From assembly GCA_022822305.1 (NCBI GenBank), contig JAJEBY010000016.1, positions 992,001-1,056,000 on the forward strand: DNA of 64,000 bases, written 5' to 3'. Positions 33,902-42,642 of the stretch are shown one piece after another. Under the pieces are notes generated by a model that saw only the letters and a list, made by a program, of their open reading frames with translations, was not told the DNA's origin and made no database searches. The DNA is from Anaerolineae bacterium (GTDB lineage: Bacteria; Chloroflexota; Anaerolineae; Aggregatilineales; Phototrophicaceae). The first letter of the stretch is position 1, and every line of letters begins with the position of its first letter. The position numbers were made by a program, and so were the translations under genes.

Positions 33902-34744
33902 ATGACGATTAAATCAATATCAACCAACACGATTGAGCTAGCGGCGGTTGACCTCGACGGCACCTTGCTCGATGACGACCATTGCGTCAGTCAGCGCAAT
34001 GCCCAGGCCATCCGCAGCGCCATTGCACAGGGCGTGACAATCGTAATCGCAACGGGCAAATCGCGCAGCTCGGCAACCGACTTGATAGCATCGCTGGGAA
34101 TCAATTCGCCGGGCATCTATATGCAAGGATTAGTCACCTACAATGCCGACGGATCCGCGCGCAGGCGTCAATTGATGGACGCGAGCGTGGCGCAAGCTGT
34201 GATCGCGTTGGGCGAAGCGCAGAACTTTCGAGCCATCGTCTACAGCGACACACGCAGTTTCGCTCTCCATCCTGATGCGGTCACGGCAAGACTGAGCGAG
34301 TTCGGCGATCCTCCCGCTGAGCGAGTCCCGAGTTGGCGCTGGGTGTTTCACAATTCGGTTGTCCACAAAGTTGTGCTGTACGGTGTTGAAGATCACGTGA
34401 ACGAACTGCGTAGGGAGATTGCTCGGGTCTTGGGTTGTGATGTGCATGTCACCCGCGCCAATATCGAAGGCATGATCGAGGTATTGCCGCAGGGAACATC
34501 CAAGGGACACAGTTTGAGCATATTGATGAGAGAATTGAATGTCGCGCCGGAAAATGCCATGGCAATTGGCGATGGCGAAAATGATATCGAAATGCTGCAA
34601 GCTGTAGGTATAGGCATAGCGATGGGCAATGCGCACCAGCTGCTCAAGGATGTCGCGGACGATATCGTGCCGGGGAATGATGAAGATGGCGTAGCTGTCG
34701 CATTTGAACGGTACGTGATAGGCGAAGGGGTGGAATCCAGATGA
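33902..34744 (+). CDS. HAD-family (Cof-type) hydrolase
   Basis: 280 residues from ATG 33902. HAD motif I AAVDLDGTLLDDD, motif II VIATGKS and motif IV GDGENDIEML, with an IIB-type cap in the middle. Likely a phosphatase of a sugar phosphate or nucleotide. It lies between rmlA and rmlB, and overlaps rmlB by 4 bases, so it is part of the operon; whether it acts in the pathway (e.g. on a heptose or hexose phosphate) is unknown. Confidence 0.88.
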   Translation: MTIKSISTNTIELAAVDLDGTLLDDDHCVSQRNAQAIRSAIAQGVTIVIATGKSRSSATDLIASLGINSPGIYMQGLVTYNADGSARRRQLMDASVAQAVIALGEAQNFRAIVYSDTRSFALHPDAVTARLSEFGDPPAERVPSWRWVFHNSVVHKVVLYGVEDHVNELRREIARVLGCDVHVTRANIEGMIEVLPQGTSKGHSLSILMRELNVAPENAMAIGDGENDIEMLQAVGIGIAMGNAHQLLKDVADDIVPGNDEDGVAVAFERYVIGEGVESR

Positions 34745-35763
34745 AGAACATCTTGGTGACCGGCGGCGCCGGCTTTATCGGCAGCGCCTTTGTCCGTCAC
34801 ATGGTAGCGACTTACCCTGACTACCAAATCATCTGCTTTGACAAATTGACTTATGCCGGGAACCTCGACAATCTGCTGTCGGTCAGCGACGAGACGAACT
34901 ACCGATTTGAACACGGAGACATCGCCGATCGCGAATGCGTGGCATCCGTTTTGCGAACATACAATATTGACACAATTGTCAACTTCGCCGCCGAAAGCCA
35001 TGTGGATCGCAGCATCCTGGACCCGGACGCATTCATTCACACCGATGTCGTCGGCGCATATATCTTGCTCGACGAGGGCAGAAAACACGGGATCGGTCGC
35101 TTCTGTCATGTATCAACCGACGAAGTATACGGCGATATCGAGAGTGGCTATTCAACCGAAGACGACCGCTTCCTGCCCAACAGTCCCTACGCAGCCAGCA
35201 AGGCCGGCGGCGAATTGATGGTGCGCGCCTATCAAATCACCTATGCGATGGACACCGTCATCACGCGCGGCAGCAATACCTACGGGCCCTATCAGTATCC
35301 GGAAAAGCTGATTCCATTTTTCACCACAGAAGCTTTGGATGATCGACCGCTGCCACTCTACGGCGATGGCAAACAGATTCGAGACTGGCTGTACGTCGAT
35401 GATCATGCGCGCGGCGTCGACGTCGTGCTGCACTGCGGAGAATCGGGCGAGGCTTACAATCTGGCCGGCGAGAACCAGCGCCACAACATTAGTGTCACCG
35501 AAGACATTCTCGAGTTGCTGCAAAAGCCGAAATCGCTGATTAAGCATGTGCCCGACCGCGAAGGTCACGATCGGCGTTATGCGATGTCGGCGGCAAAAGC
35601 GCGTCAATTGGGCTGGCGCTGCAAATTCAACTTTGAAGCGGGCCTGCAAGCCACTGTGCGTTGGTACGTGGAGAATGAGTGGTGGTGGCGAAAGATCAAA
35701 ACCGGAGAATATCTCGATTACTATCGCCAGCAATATGCCAAACGGCTGGCCGCCGTCGACTAA
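34741..35763 (+). CDS. rmlB: dTDP-glucose 4,6-dehydratase
   Basis: 340 residues, extended SDR fold. NAD-binding TGGAGFIGS at the N terminus, FAAESHVDRSILDPDAF, catalytic YAASKAG (YxxxK), the Thr-Asp-Glu triad STDEVYGD, and YGPYQYPEKLIPFF. Converts dTDP-glucose to dTDP-4-keto-6-deoxyglucose. That product can go to rhamnose (RmlD at 36561) or to 4-amino sugars (the WecE-type enzyme at 49580). Confidence 0.96.
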   Translation: MKNILVTGGAGFIGSAFVRHMVATYPDYQIICFDKLTYAGNLDNLLSVSDETNYRFEHGDIADRECVASVLRTYNIDTIVNFAAESHVDRSILDPDAFIHTDVVGAYILLDEGRKHGIGRFCHVSTDEVYGDIESGYSTEDDRFLPNSPYAASKAGGELMVRAYQITYAMDTVITRGSNTYGPYQYPEKLIPFFTTEALDDRPLPLYGDGKQIRDWLYVDDHARGVDVVLHCGESGEAYNLAGENQRHNISVTEDILELLQKPKSLIKHVPDREGHDRRYAMSAAKARQLGWRCKFNFEAGLQATVRWYVENEWWWRKIKTGEYLDYYRQQYAKRLAAVD

Positions 35764-35792
35764 TCGTGACGCACTGAATTCGCGAGACCGAC

Positions 35793-36521
35793 TTGCGTAT
35801 CCAGAGAAATTCACGGCGTGGAAGGCCACAGCGGCCTTGCGGCTGTATCTTGGTCGTCTTGATTGCAGCCGCGATATTGGGTAGCGCGCTGGCAATATTG
35901 CTGCCGACCTTTCCCAACCTCGTGCTTCGCATCGCCGGATTTCATCCGCTGGACAGTGGCAGCATGACACCTGCTTACAATGACATTCCTGTCATCATCG
36001 AACCGAGGCAGCGAATTGCCGAATCATTTCATATAGATGGAAATCGCGGGTTAACAATGCCGCCAGAACTCATGCCCGCGCTGCAAATCGGTCGCGATCA
36101 ATCGGGCGCCGAGATCGCGCAAATGTTCCTAGGCGCCGAAGAGATCCTGGCCTTGTGTCAGCGTTACACCGACTATTGCAGCGAAGATGGTTCGCCGATT
36201 AGACGCGGGCGACCGCAAGTGAACGGAAGCGAGCTGCTGATCGAAGGCGAGGCCTACATAGATGTGTTGAATCGCTGGCAGTTTTTCCAGTTGCTGTTGG
36301 GCTTCGAGGCCGGTGCGGCCCTGCAATTCAAAAGCATCACGCTCGAAGGGGCGCTCTATGCCATATCTGAACATGGGTTAGGCAAATTCTTGCGAGACAT
36401 GCAGGCAAATGTCAATCAGGCCTTGGGTACGTTGACCGCTCGCATGGACGGTTCAAGTTATGAGTTGGCGTCGTTAGGCGTAAGTGACAATCAGCTAGTC
36501 TTAACTTTTCGCGGCGGATAG
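35793..36521 (+). CDS. Unknown membrane-anchored protein in the polysaccharide locus
   Basis: 242 residues from TTG 35793; I do not recognise it. A very basic N terminus (MRIQRNSRRGRPQRP) with Cys16 and Cys18 leads into one membrane helix (about 18-37: CILVVLIAAAILGSALAILL), so it looks like a signal anchor with about 200 residues outside. The outer part has mixed alpha/beta character with two Cys (CQRYTDYC, about 117-124) that could form a disulfide. It lies between rmlB and rmlD in frame with the operon. Possibly a lipid- or glycan-binding accessory; that is a guess from its place only. Confidence 0.7.
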   Translation: MRIQRNSRRGRPQRPCGCILVVLIAAAILGSALAILLPTFPNLVLRIAGFHPLDSGSMTPAYNDIPVIIEPRQRIAESFHIDGNRGLTMPPELMPALQIGRDQSGAEIAQMFLGAEEILALCQRYTDYCSEDGSPIRRGRPQVNGSELLIEGEAYIDVLNRWQFFQLLLGFEAGAALQFKSITLEGALYAISEHGLGKFLRDMQANVNQALGTLTARMDGSSYELASLGVSDNQLVLTFRGG

Positions 36522-36560
36522 AATAGGTCTGACAAGCGCATATCAGATTGACAGGTACAG

Positions 36561-37424
36561 ATGAAGGTCGTAATTACCGGCGCCGCCGGCAAGTTGGGCA
36601 GCGCAATTTGTCGGCAGCTTAGGGAATCGCATGAGATCGTCGGCGTCGATGTCCTTGGCGAAGTTGACCTGGTATTGGATGTCACGGAGTATGAGTCCTG
36701 TCGCCTGCTCCTCAAGCGCGCCAAGCCTGATCTAGTGCTGCATACCGCCGCTTGGACCGATGTCAATGGCTGCGCGCTCGATCCCGCTAGGGCGCTGCGC
36801 ATCAACGGTCAGGGCACGAGCAACCTCGCTGCGGTTTCCGCGCAGCTGGGCATTCCTATGCTGTACGTCAGCACCAACGAAGTCTTCGATGGCAAAACAT
36901 CGCGGCCTTACTCCGAATACGATAGGCCCAATCCAATCAACGGCTACGGCTACAGCAAGTGGTATGGCGAACGCGCGCTGGGGCAAATCAATCCGCAACA
37001 CTACATCGTGCGTACGGCCTGGCTGTTCGCGCATGGCGGCGGCAATTTCGTACAAGCCATATTGGATGCGGCCGCAGCTGAAACGCCATTGCGCGTGGTG
37101 ATCAACGAAGTGGCGAACCCCACCTATACCGAAGACCTGGCGGCGGCAATTGCGCAGTTGATCGAGACCGAACGCTTTGGGATTTATCATCTCGTGAACG
37201 AAGGCATCGCATCGCGTTGGCAATTCGCTCGCTTCGTGCTTGATCAAGCTGGATATGGCGAGACCGGCATCGAGCGCATCAGCCGCCATCAGTGGCAGCG
37301 CCCGTCGTTGCCGCCGGAATACAGCGCCTTAGCCAATCTGGCCGGCGCCAACATCGGCATCCGCCTGCGCCCCTGGCAAGCGAGCGTCAGCGCTTTCTTG
37401 CAGTCTGAGGGCTATTCCTCATGA
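36561..37424 (+). CDS. rmlD: dTDP-4-dehydrorhamnose reductase
   Basis: 287 residues, SDR fold. KVVITGAAGKLGSAICRQL binds NADPH; VNGCALDPARALRINGQGT, YVSTNEVFDG and the catalytic YGYSKWYGE (YxxxK) are family marks. Reduces dTDP-4-keto-rhamnose to dTDP-rhamnose. RmlA and RmlB precede it, but no RmlC 3,5-epimerase gene lies in the window. Its stop overlaps the next glycosyltransferase by 4 bases. Confidence 0.9.
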   Translation: MKVVITGAAGKLGSAICRQLRESHEIVGVDVLGEVDLVLDVTEYESCRLLLKRAKPDLVLHTAAWTDVNGCALDPARALRINGQGTSNLAAVSAQLGIPMLYVSTNEVFDGKTSRPYSEYDRPNPINGYGYSKWYGERALGQINPQHYIVRTAWLFAHGGGNFVQAILDAAAAETPLRVVINEVANPTYTEDLAAAIAQLIETERFGIYHLVNEGIASRWQFARFVLDQAGYGETGIERISRHQWQRPSLPPEYSALANLAGANIGIRLRPWQASVSAFLQSEGYSS

Positions 37425-38374
37425 CGCGTGGGGTGTTTTCAGTTGTGATCCCCAACTGGAATGGCCGACAATTTCTCAAGACCTGCCTGGATTCGCTTTT
37501 GATGCAAACCTACGATGACGTCGAGATCATTGTCGTCGACAACGCGTCTTCCGATGGCTCGAGGGCGTTCATAGCCGACCATTATCCGCAAGTCAGGCTG
37601 ATCGCGCTTGAGCGCAATCGCGGGTTCACCGGCGCCTGCAACCGGGGCATGGAAGCGGCGTCGGGTGAGTTCATCGCCTTGCTCAACAACGATACCGAAG
37701 TTGACGGTCGTTGGGCGCAGGAAATCGTCGATGCCTTCGGTCGTCTGCCGGAGGTCGGCATCGTCGCCAGCAAAATGCTGCTCTTCGACCGCCGCGATCA
37801 TTTTCACACGGCCGGCGATTTTTTCTGCATTGACGGCAGCGCCGGCAATCGCGGCGCCTGGCAAGCGGATGCCGGTCAATTCGACCGAGAAGAATACGTC
37901 TTCGGCGCTTGCGGCGGCTCGGCGGCTTATCGGCGCTCGATGCTGGACCGGATTGGATTGCTCGATGACGATTTTTTCTTTCTGCTTGAAGACATGGACC
38001 TTTCCTGGCGCGCGCAGTTAGCGGGTTACAAGGCGCTCTATGTGCCCAGCGCCGTGGTTTATCATCACTTGTCGGCGACGGGCGGCGGCGTGACGGCCAG
38101 CTTTCACGACGGACGCAATGGCATTTGGCTGCTGGCGAAGAACATGCCCGGTCGTCTCATGCGCAAATATGCCGGGCAAATTGTCAAACGCCAACTCGCT
38201 AAAGCCGGGAATGCGCTATGGCATTGGCGCGGCGCGGAAGCCAGAGCCACGCTGCGTGGTATGCTGGCGGGAATGATGGGTATCGGCAGCGCGCTGAAGA
38301 AGCGCCGCGCTATCCAGGCGGCCAAAGTTGTCAGTGATGCCTATCTGGACGAAATCCTATCTCGCCCCGAATGA
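37421..38374 (+). CDS. Family 2 glycosyltransferase (rhamnosyltransferase-like)
   Basis: 317 residues. GT-A fold: SVVIPNWNGRQFLKTCLDSLLM, then VDNASSDGSRAFIA, RNRGFTGACNRGMEAASG and the DxD-like NNDTEVDG; ACGGSAAYRRSMLDRIG and EDMDLSWRAQLAGY are the acceptor-side motifs shared with rhamnosyl- and other GT2 enzymes. Cytoplasmic or membrane-associated, with no TM helix. It directly follows rmlD, which suggests but does not prove rhamnose transfer. Confidence 0.88.
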   Translation: MTRGVFSVVIPNWNGRQFLKTCLDSLLMQTYDDVEIIVVDNASSDGSRAFIADHYPQVRLIALERNRGFTGACNRGMEAASGEFIALLNNDTEVDGRWAQEIVDAFGRLPEVGIVASKMLLFDRRDHFHTAGDFFCIDGSAGNRGAWQADAGQFDREEYVFGACGGSAAYRRSMLDRIGLLDDDFFFLLEDMDLSWRAQLAGYKALYVPSAVVYHHLSATGGGVTASFHDGRNGIWLLAKNMPGRLMRKYAGQIVKRQLAKAGNALWHWRGAEARATLRGMLAGMMGIGSALKKRRAIQAAKVVSDAYLDEILSRPE

Positions 38375-38416
38375 GACCTTGCGCCGATTAGACCGCTGTC
38401 TGTGAACGCCGTCGCG

Positions 38417-38444
38417 TGTACAAAAGAGGAATTTAGCGTATGAT
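38417..38444 (+). promoter_or_regulatory. Weak internal promoter candidate
   Basis: TGTACA (38417-38422), a 16-base spacer and TATGAT (38439-38444), in the 121-base gap before the next glycosyltransferase. Could split the polysaccharide locus into two transcripts. Confidence 0.3.
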
Positions 38445-38495
38445 TGGATAGAATCGGGCGGCGTCAGCAGCAGGCGCCGCACAGGAGTTCCAGGC

Positions 38496-39242
38496 ATGAG
38501 TCAGGTGTCAACGCCGTTCTTGAGCATCATCATCCCGGCGCATAACGAAGAACATCGTTTACCCCCCAGCTTGACTGAAATTGACAGCTATTTGCGGCAG
38601 CAACCCTACGATGCCGAAGTTATTGTCGTCGAAAACGGCAGCATTGATCGCACCTACGATGTAGCGATGGCGTTTGCCGACACCTGCAAATATGTGCGCG
38701 TGATCCAGTCACCGGACAATATGCGCGGGAAGGGATTGGCGGTCAAGCAAGGCATGTTGGCGGCATGTGGCCAATGGCGCTTCATTTGTGACGCCGATCT
38801 TTCCATGCGGATTGAAGATCTCTCGCAATTCTTGCCGCCGGCGGCCAACGGGTATGACATGCTGATCGCCAGCCGCGAAGCCCCCGGCGCCCGGAGAGTT
38901 GACGAGCCGGAATACCGCCACCTCATCGGCCGGGTCAACAACTGGATCATCAAATTGGCTGCCATCAACGACTTCGAAGATACGCAATGCGGCTTCAAAA
39001 TGTTCAGCCGCAACGCGGCCGAAGATCTGTTTGGCGTACAGCGGATGAACGGTATCGGCTTTGATGTGGAATTGCTGTTCATCGCCAAGCGACGCGGTTA
39101 CAGAATCAAGGAAGTCCCGATCACCTGGTACTATGATGCGTATTCCACGATGAAGCTTTGGGACGATTCGGTCAAGATGCTTAAAGAGATTCTGGAAATC
39201 CGTCAAAACTGGCGTCGCGGTGTCTATGCCAAGAAAAGCTAG
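38496..39242 (+). CDS. Family 2 glycosyltransferase, dolichyl-phosphate-glucose/mannose synthase-like
   Basis: 248 residues. LSIIIPAHNEEHRLPPSLTE at the N terminus, VVENGSIDRTYDVAM, GKGLAVKQGMLAACG and the DxD motif in ICDADLSM. FEDTQCGFKMFSRNAAEDLF and RRGYRIKEVPITWYYD match the ALG5/DPG-synthase branch, which charges polyprenyl phosphate with a hexose. No membrane helix follows. It would supply a lipid-linked sugar donor for envelope glycans. Confidence 0.88.
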   Translation: MSQVSTPFLSIIIPAHNEEHRLPPSLTEIDSYLRQQPYDAEVIVVENGSIDRTYDVAMAFADTCKYVRVIQSPDNMRGKGLAVKQGMLAACGQWRFICDADLSMRIEDLSQFLPPAANGYDMLIASREAPGARRVDEPEYRHLIGRVNNWIIKLAAINDFEDTQCGFKMFSRNAAEDLFGVQRMNGIGFDVELLFIAKRRGYRIKEVPITWYYDAYSTMKLWDDSVKMLKEILEIRQNWRRGVYAKKS

Positions 39243-39903
39243 GCGACCCACGACCGCCAGCCTCCGTCACGAGAATGCCTACTACAGCATGGGCTGTCGC
39301 ATCATCTTTGGCATTGACGAGGCCGGACGCGGTCCGCTAGCCGGCCCGGTCGCGGCGGCCGCCGTTGCCCTGCCGCTTCAAGAAAGCCGGCTGTCGAAGT
39401 CTCTCCGAGGCGTGCGCGATAGCAAAGAGATGAGCGCAGAGCAGCGCAGCAATTCCGTAGGTGCCATCAAGGAGGTTGCGCTAGCCTGGGGCGTCGGTCA
39501 CGCCAGCGCCGGCGAAATCGACTGCATGGGCATCGTGCCCGCTACCAAAGCGGCCATGCAACGCGCGCTAGAGGCGGCGATGCGCGATAGTGAAGTATCG
39601 CCAGATTGTCTGTTTTTGGACCATATGCTCTGGCCGGAACGCAGGGACATCCCGCAAGTGAGCATTGTGAAAGGCGACAAACATTCGTTGAGCATCGCCT
39701 GCGCCAGTGTGCTCGCCAAAGTCTGGCGCGATCAAGTCATGACCGACTTGCACGGGCAATATCCCCAATATGGCTTTGATCAAAACAAGGGCTATGGCAC
39801 CGATGCGCACATCGGCGCGCTCGAGCACTACGGACCCTGCGAACATCATCGGCGCTGTTTCAAGCCGGTGAGTGATTTGATCGCTTCAGGAATCGGCAAG
39901 TGA
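39226..39903 (+). CDS. rnhB: Ribonuclease HII
   Basis: 225 residues. Removes RNA primers and misinserted ribonucleotides. Catalytic acids: Asp and Glu in FGIDEAGRGPLAGPV, Asp in CLFLDHML and in the region of KVWRDQVM. The GSAYPSD-like end is replaced by GYGTDAHIGALEHYGPCEHHR, as usual for the family. The start is uncertain: ATG 39226 overlaps the glycosyltransferase by 17 bases and gives the normal N terminus (about 30 residues before GIDEAGRG); ATG 39289 would be shorter. Confidence 0.93.
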   Translation: MPRKARRPTTASLRHENAYYSMGCRIIFGIDEAGRGPLAGPVAAAAVALPLQESRLSKSLRGVRDSKEMSAEQRSNSVGAIKEVALAWGVGHASAGEIDCMGIVPATKAAMQRALEAAMRDSEVSPDCLFLDHMLWPERRDIPQVSIVKGDKHSLSIACASVLAKVWRDQVMTDLHGQYPQYGFDQNKGYGTDAHIGALEHYGPCEHHRRCFKPVSDLIASGIGK

Positions 39904-39967
39904 GCGCTTGGGGCATGGCAGACGCACTTGCATTTGCGGTCCGATTACGACGGGACGAGGACGACGC

Positions 39968-41119
39968 GTGAAGGTCGCGCTGGCACATGACTGGCTGAAT
40001 CAGATCGGCGGCGCGGAAGACGTGCTCGATGTCCTGGTCGATTGTTATCCTGAAAGCCCGATCCACACCAGCATTTACGCGCCTGAACTCATGCCGGATC
40101 GCTATCAACAGCGGGCTATCCGTCCACTCTGGATCGACAAGATGCCGGCAATTCATCGGCGTCATCAGCCGTATCTGCCCCTTTACCCGCTGGCTTGGCA
40201 GCAACTGGATCTTTCGGAATACGATGTTGTGTTGAGCAACAAGAGCGGTTTCTGCCACGGGTTGCGTACCGATGAATCTACCACGCATATTTGCTATTGT
40301 TTGACGCCGACCCGGTATGTTTGGCAATTGGAGAGCTATCTTGCCGGCGAGGGCATCAGCCGCGTAGCGGAACTCATTTTACGTCCGCTGGTTGCCTGGC
40401 TGAAACGCTGGGACTACGCCGCGGCGCAAAAAGTGACGCATTTCATCGCCATCAGCAGCGCGATACAGCGACGTATCGAGAAGTTCTATCGGCGGCAATC
40501 CGACATCATATTTCCGCCCGTAGACACCTCGCGCTTCCAGCCGGTCCCCGCGTCGCAGGTTGAAGATTACTTCCTGGTCGTCTCGCGGCTGATTCCGTAC
40601 AAACGAATCGATCTGGCGGTGCGGGCGGCCAGCGAGCTCGGCGTCAAGCTGAAAGTGGCGGGAAGCGGCCGCGACCTGCGGCGGCTGCGCGAGATGGCGG
40701 GAGAAACCGTCGAGTTTCTCGGATTTGTGCCCGATCAGGAGCTGCCCGATCTAATGGCAAAATGCCGAGCATTCTTGTTTCCGGGTCTGGAAGACTTCGG
40801 CATCACCACCGTACAGGCGCAATCGGCCGGGCGGCCCGTCATCGCCTTTGCCGGCGGAGGCGCGCTGGACACGGTTATTCCGGGCTTGACGGGAGAGCGC
40901 TTTGGCGATCAGACAGTTGCAAGCCTAAAGCAAATCATGGTTGATTTTGACGAATCCGCCTATGATCCAGATACGATCCGGCGTCATGCGCTACAATTCG
41001 ATTCGAGCGTATTCATGGAGCGGATCACGAGTTATGTTGAGGGGGCTTGGCAGGCGCGTCAATCGGGCGCGAGCTTCCGCTGGCAAGATCCATGCGCCAT
41101 GATTGAGGACACGAAATGA
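39968..41119 (+). CDS. Family 4 glycosyltransferase
   Basis: 383 residues from GTG 39968 (MKVALAHDWLNQIGGAEDVL). GT-B fold: the N-terminal acceptor domain holds SNKSGFCHGLRTDESTTHICYC, typical of a mannosyl/rhamnosyl transferase group; the C-terminal donor domain holds VSRLIPYKRIDLAVRAASEL and LFPGLEDFGITTVQAQSAG. In the latter the EX7E pair reads Glu275...Gln283, so the second Glu is replaced. It overlaps the next gene by 4 bases. Confidence 0.88.
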   Translation: MKVALAHDWLNQIGGAEDVLDVLVDCYPESPIHTSIYAPELMPDRYQQRAIRPLWIDKMPAIHRRHQPYLPLYPLAWQQLDLSEYDVVLSNKSGFCHGLRTDESTTHICYCLTPTRYVWQLESYLAGEGISRVAELILRPLVAWLKRWDYAAAQKVTHFIAISSAIQRRIEKFYRRQSDIIFPPVDTSRFQPVPASQVEDYFLVVSRLIPYKRIDLAVRAASELGVKLKVAGSGRDLRRLREMAGETVEFLGFVPDQELPDLMAKCRAFLFPGLEDFGITTVQAQSAGRPVIAFAGGGALDTVIPGLTGERFGDQTVASLKQIMVDFDESAYDPDTIRRHALQFDSSVFMERITSYVEGAWQARQSGASFRWQDPCAMIEDTK

Positions 41120-41808
41120 TGGAAATAACCTTGATTGGGCGACTGATAATGCGCCGCTGGTGGTTGCTCGCTATACCGCTTGTCGTGAGTGTCATCGCGG
41201 CGATCGCGGCCTTCCTCGACGATAGCGGGAACAATATGGGCGGATTCCAGGCTCAGATTCGATACAGCGCCGCTCAAGAGTTTAATCTGCCGCAGCGAGA
41301 CGGCGACTATCAAGATGTCTGGCTGGCATCCGAACTCACGGTCAACGCCTTCACGGATTGGATTCGCAGCAGCAGCTTCCGAGACGAAATGCGCGCGCTG
41401 CTCGGCGAGTCCGGCCTGAATCCGGGAGCGCTGGGTATCGCCGCCGACAACGCTCGCAGCATTGGCGTGATCTATCTCAGCCATCCCGATGGCGCCATGC
41501 TGCAAGAATTTGCCGCCGCCGCCATTGTTGTATTGAGCCAGCGCAATCAAGGTTACTTTCCGCAACTGGGTGGGGAAGCCGCTCAGGTCACCATTCTGGA
41601 AGCCCCGACAGTCGCCGCAGTTCCGCCGCCAATCGCCGACCGCGTCGCGCCGGTTTTACGCATCGCCGTTGGTGTCGTCCTCGGATTCGCCCTACTCATC
41701 CTCGCCGAGTTTTTTGACCGCAGCATTCACGATCGTGACGACTTGAGCAGACTCGGGATTCCCGTCATCGGGAGCATTCCGAGGTATTCAACAAGACGAT
41801 CAAGTTAG
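41116..41808 (+). CDS. Wzz-like chain-length/co-polymerase protein without kinase
   Basis: 230 residues. N-terminal helix (about 15-34: WWLLAIPLVVSVIAAIAAFL), an external domain, and a second helix (about 180-200: VLRIAVGVVLGFALLILAEF), then a short cytoplasmic tail DRSIHDRDDLSRLGIPVIGS that resembles the segment before the CpsD domain in fused proteins. It is probably the membrane half of a polysaccharide co-polymerase whose ATPase half would be the protein at 31992, at the other end of the locus. Confidence 0.75.
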   Translation: MMEITLIGRLIMRRWWLLAIPLVVSVIAAIAAFLDDSGNNMGGFQAQIRYSAAQEFNLPQRDGDYQDVWLASELTVNAFTDWIRSSSFRDEMRALLGESGLNPGALGIAADNARSIGVIYLSHPDGAMLQEFAAAAIVVLSQRNQGYFPQLGGEAAQVTILEAPTVAAVPPPIADRVAPVLRIAVGVVLGFALLILAEFFDRSIHDRDDLSRLGIPVIGSIPRYSTRRSS

Positions 41809-41846
41809 TATCGATAAAACTGATGCCAGCTACCGATTGGAGCGAA

Positions 41847-42620
41847 ATGGTTGCAAATATGTTCGATCTCACAGGCAAAGTCGCCATCGTGACCGGCGCG
41901 TCGCGCGGCATCGGCAGATCCATCGCCGAGACCTATGCTGACGCCGGCGCCATGGTGGTGCTCGCGAGTCGCAAGCAGGCGGCCCTGGACGCAGTCGCCG
42001 ATGAGATCGTCGAGCGCGGCGGCCAGGCGCTGGCAGTCGCCGCGCACAATGGCGACAAGTCGGCGCTCCGGGCATTGGTTGAGCGAACGCTTGAGCGCTT
42101 CGGTCGATTGGATATCCTGGTCAACAACGCAGCGACCAATCCTCATTTCGGTACCTTGCTGGAAGCCGATGACAGCTACTGGCACAAGACCATTGAAGTG
42201 AATCTGCTGGGTAACGTCTGGCTGTCACAAGCGGCGGTGAAGGCTATGCGCGCCGGAGGCGGCGGCAAGATCGTCAATGTGGCGTCGATAGTCGGTCTGA
42301 ATCCCGGCAACTATCAAGGCATCTACAGCATCACCAAAGCCGGCGTCATCAGTTTAACCAAGACGCTCGCGGTCGAATTGGGTCACGATAACATCCAGGT
42401 GAATGCCATCGCGCCCGGCCTAATCAAGACTCGGTTTGCCCGGACCTTATGGGAAAATGAAGACTTGCTGGGGCCGGTGCTTGCCCGAACGCCGGTGCAG
42501 CGAATTGGCGAACCGAAAGATATCGCGGGCATCGCCCTCTATCTGGCGTCGGCCGCATCAGATTATATGACCGGAGAGGTACTAGTGGTCGACGGCGGTT
42601 TTGGCGCCGGCTCGCTTTAG
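41847..42620 (+). CDS. Short-chain dehydrogenase/reductase
   Basis: 257 residues from ATG 41847 (GGAG four bases upstream); ATGs at 41823 and 41859 are in frame. NAD(P)-binding VTGASRGIG, DILVNNAATNPHFG, catalytic Ser (NVASIVG), Tyr-Lys in IYSITKAGVISL, and the end MTGEVLVVDGGFGAGS. Classical tetrameric SDR of the FabG type; substrate unknown. A polysaccharide role is not indicated. Confidence 0.9.
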   Translation: MVANMFDLTGKVAIVTGASRGIGRSIAETYADAGAMVVLASRKQAALDAVADEIVERGGQALAVAAHNGDKSALRALVERTLERFGRLDILVNNAATNPHFGTLLEADDSYWHKTIEVNLLGNVWLSQAAVKAMRAGGGGKIVNVASIVGLNPGNYQGIYSITKAGVISLTKTLAVELGHDNIQVNAIAPGLIKTRFARTLWENEDLLGPVLARTPVQRIGEPKDIAGIALYLASAASDYMTGEVLVVDGGFGAGSL

Positions 42621-42642
42621 CGGATGGATCGCTCGGCGACGG

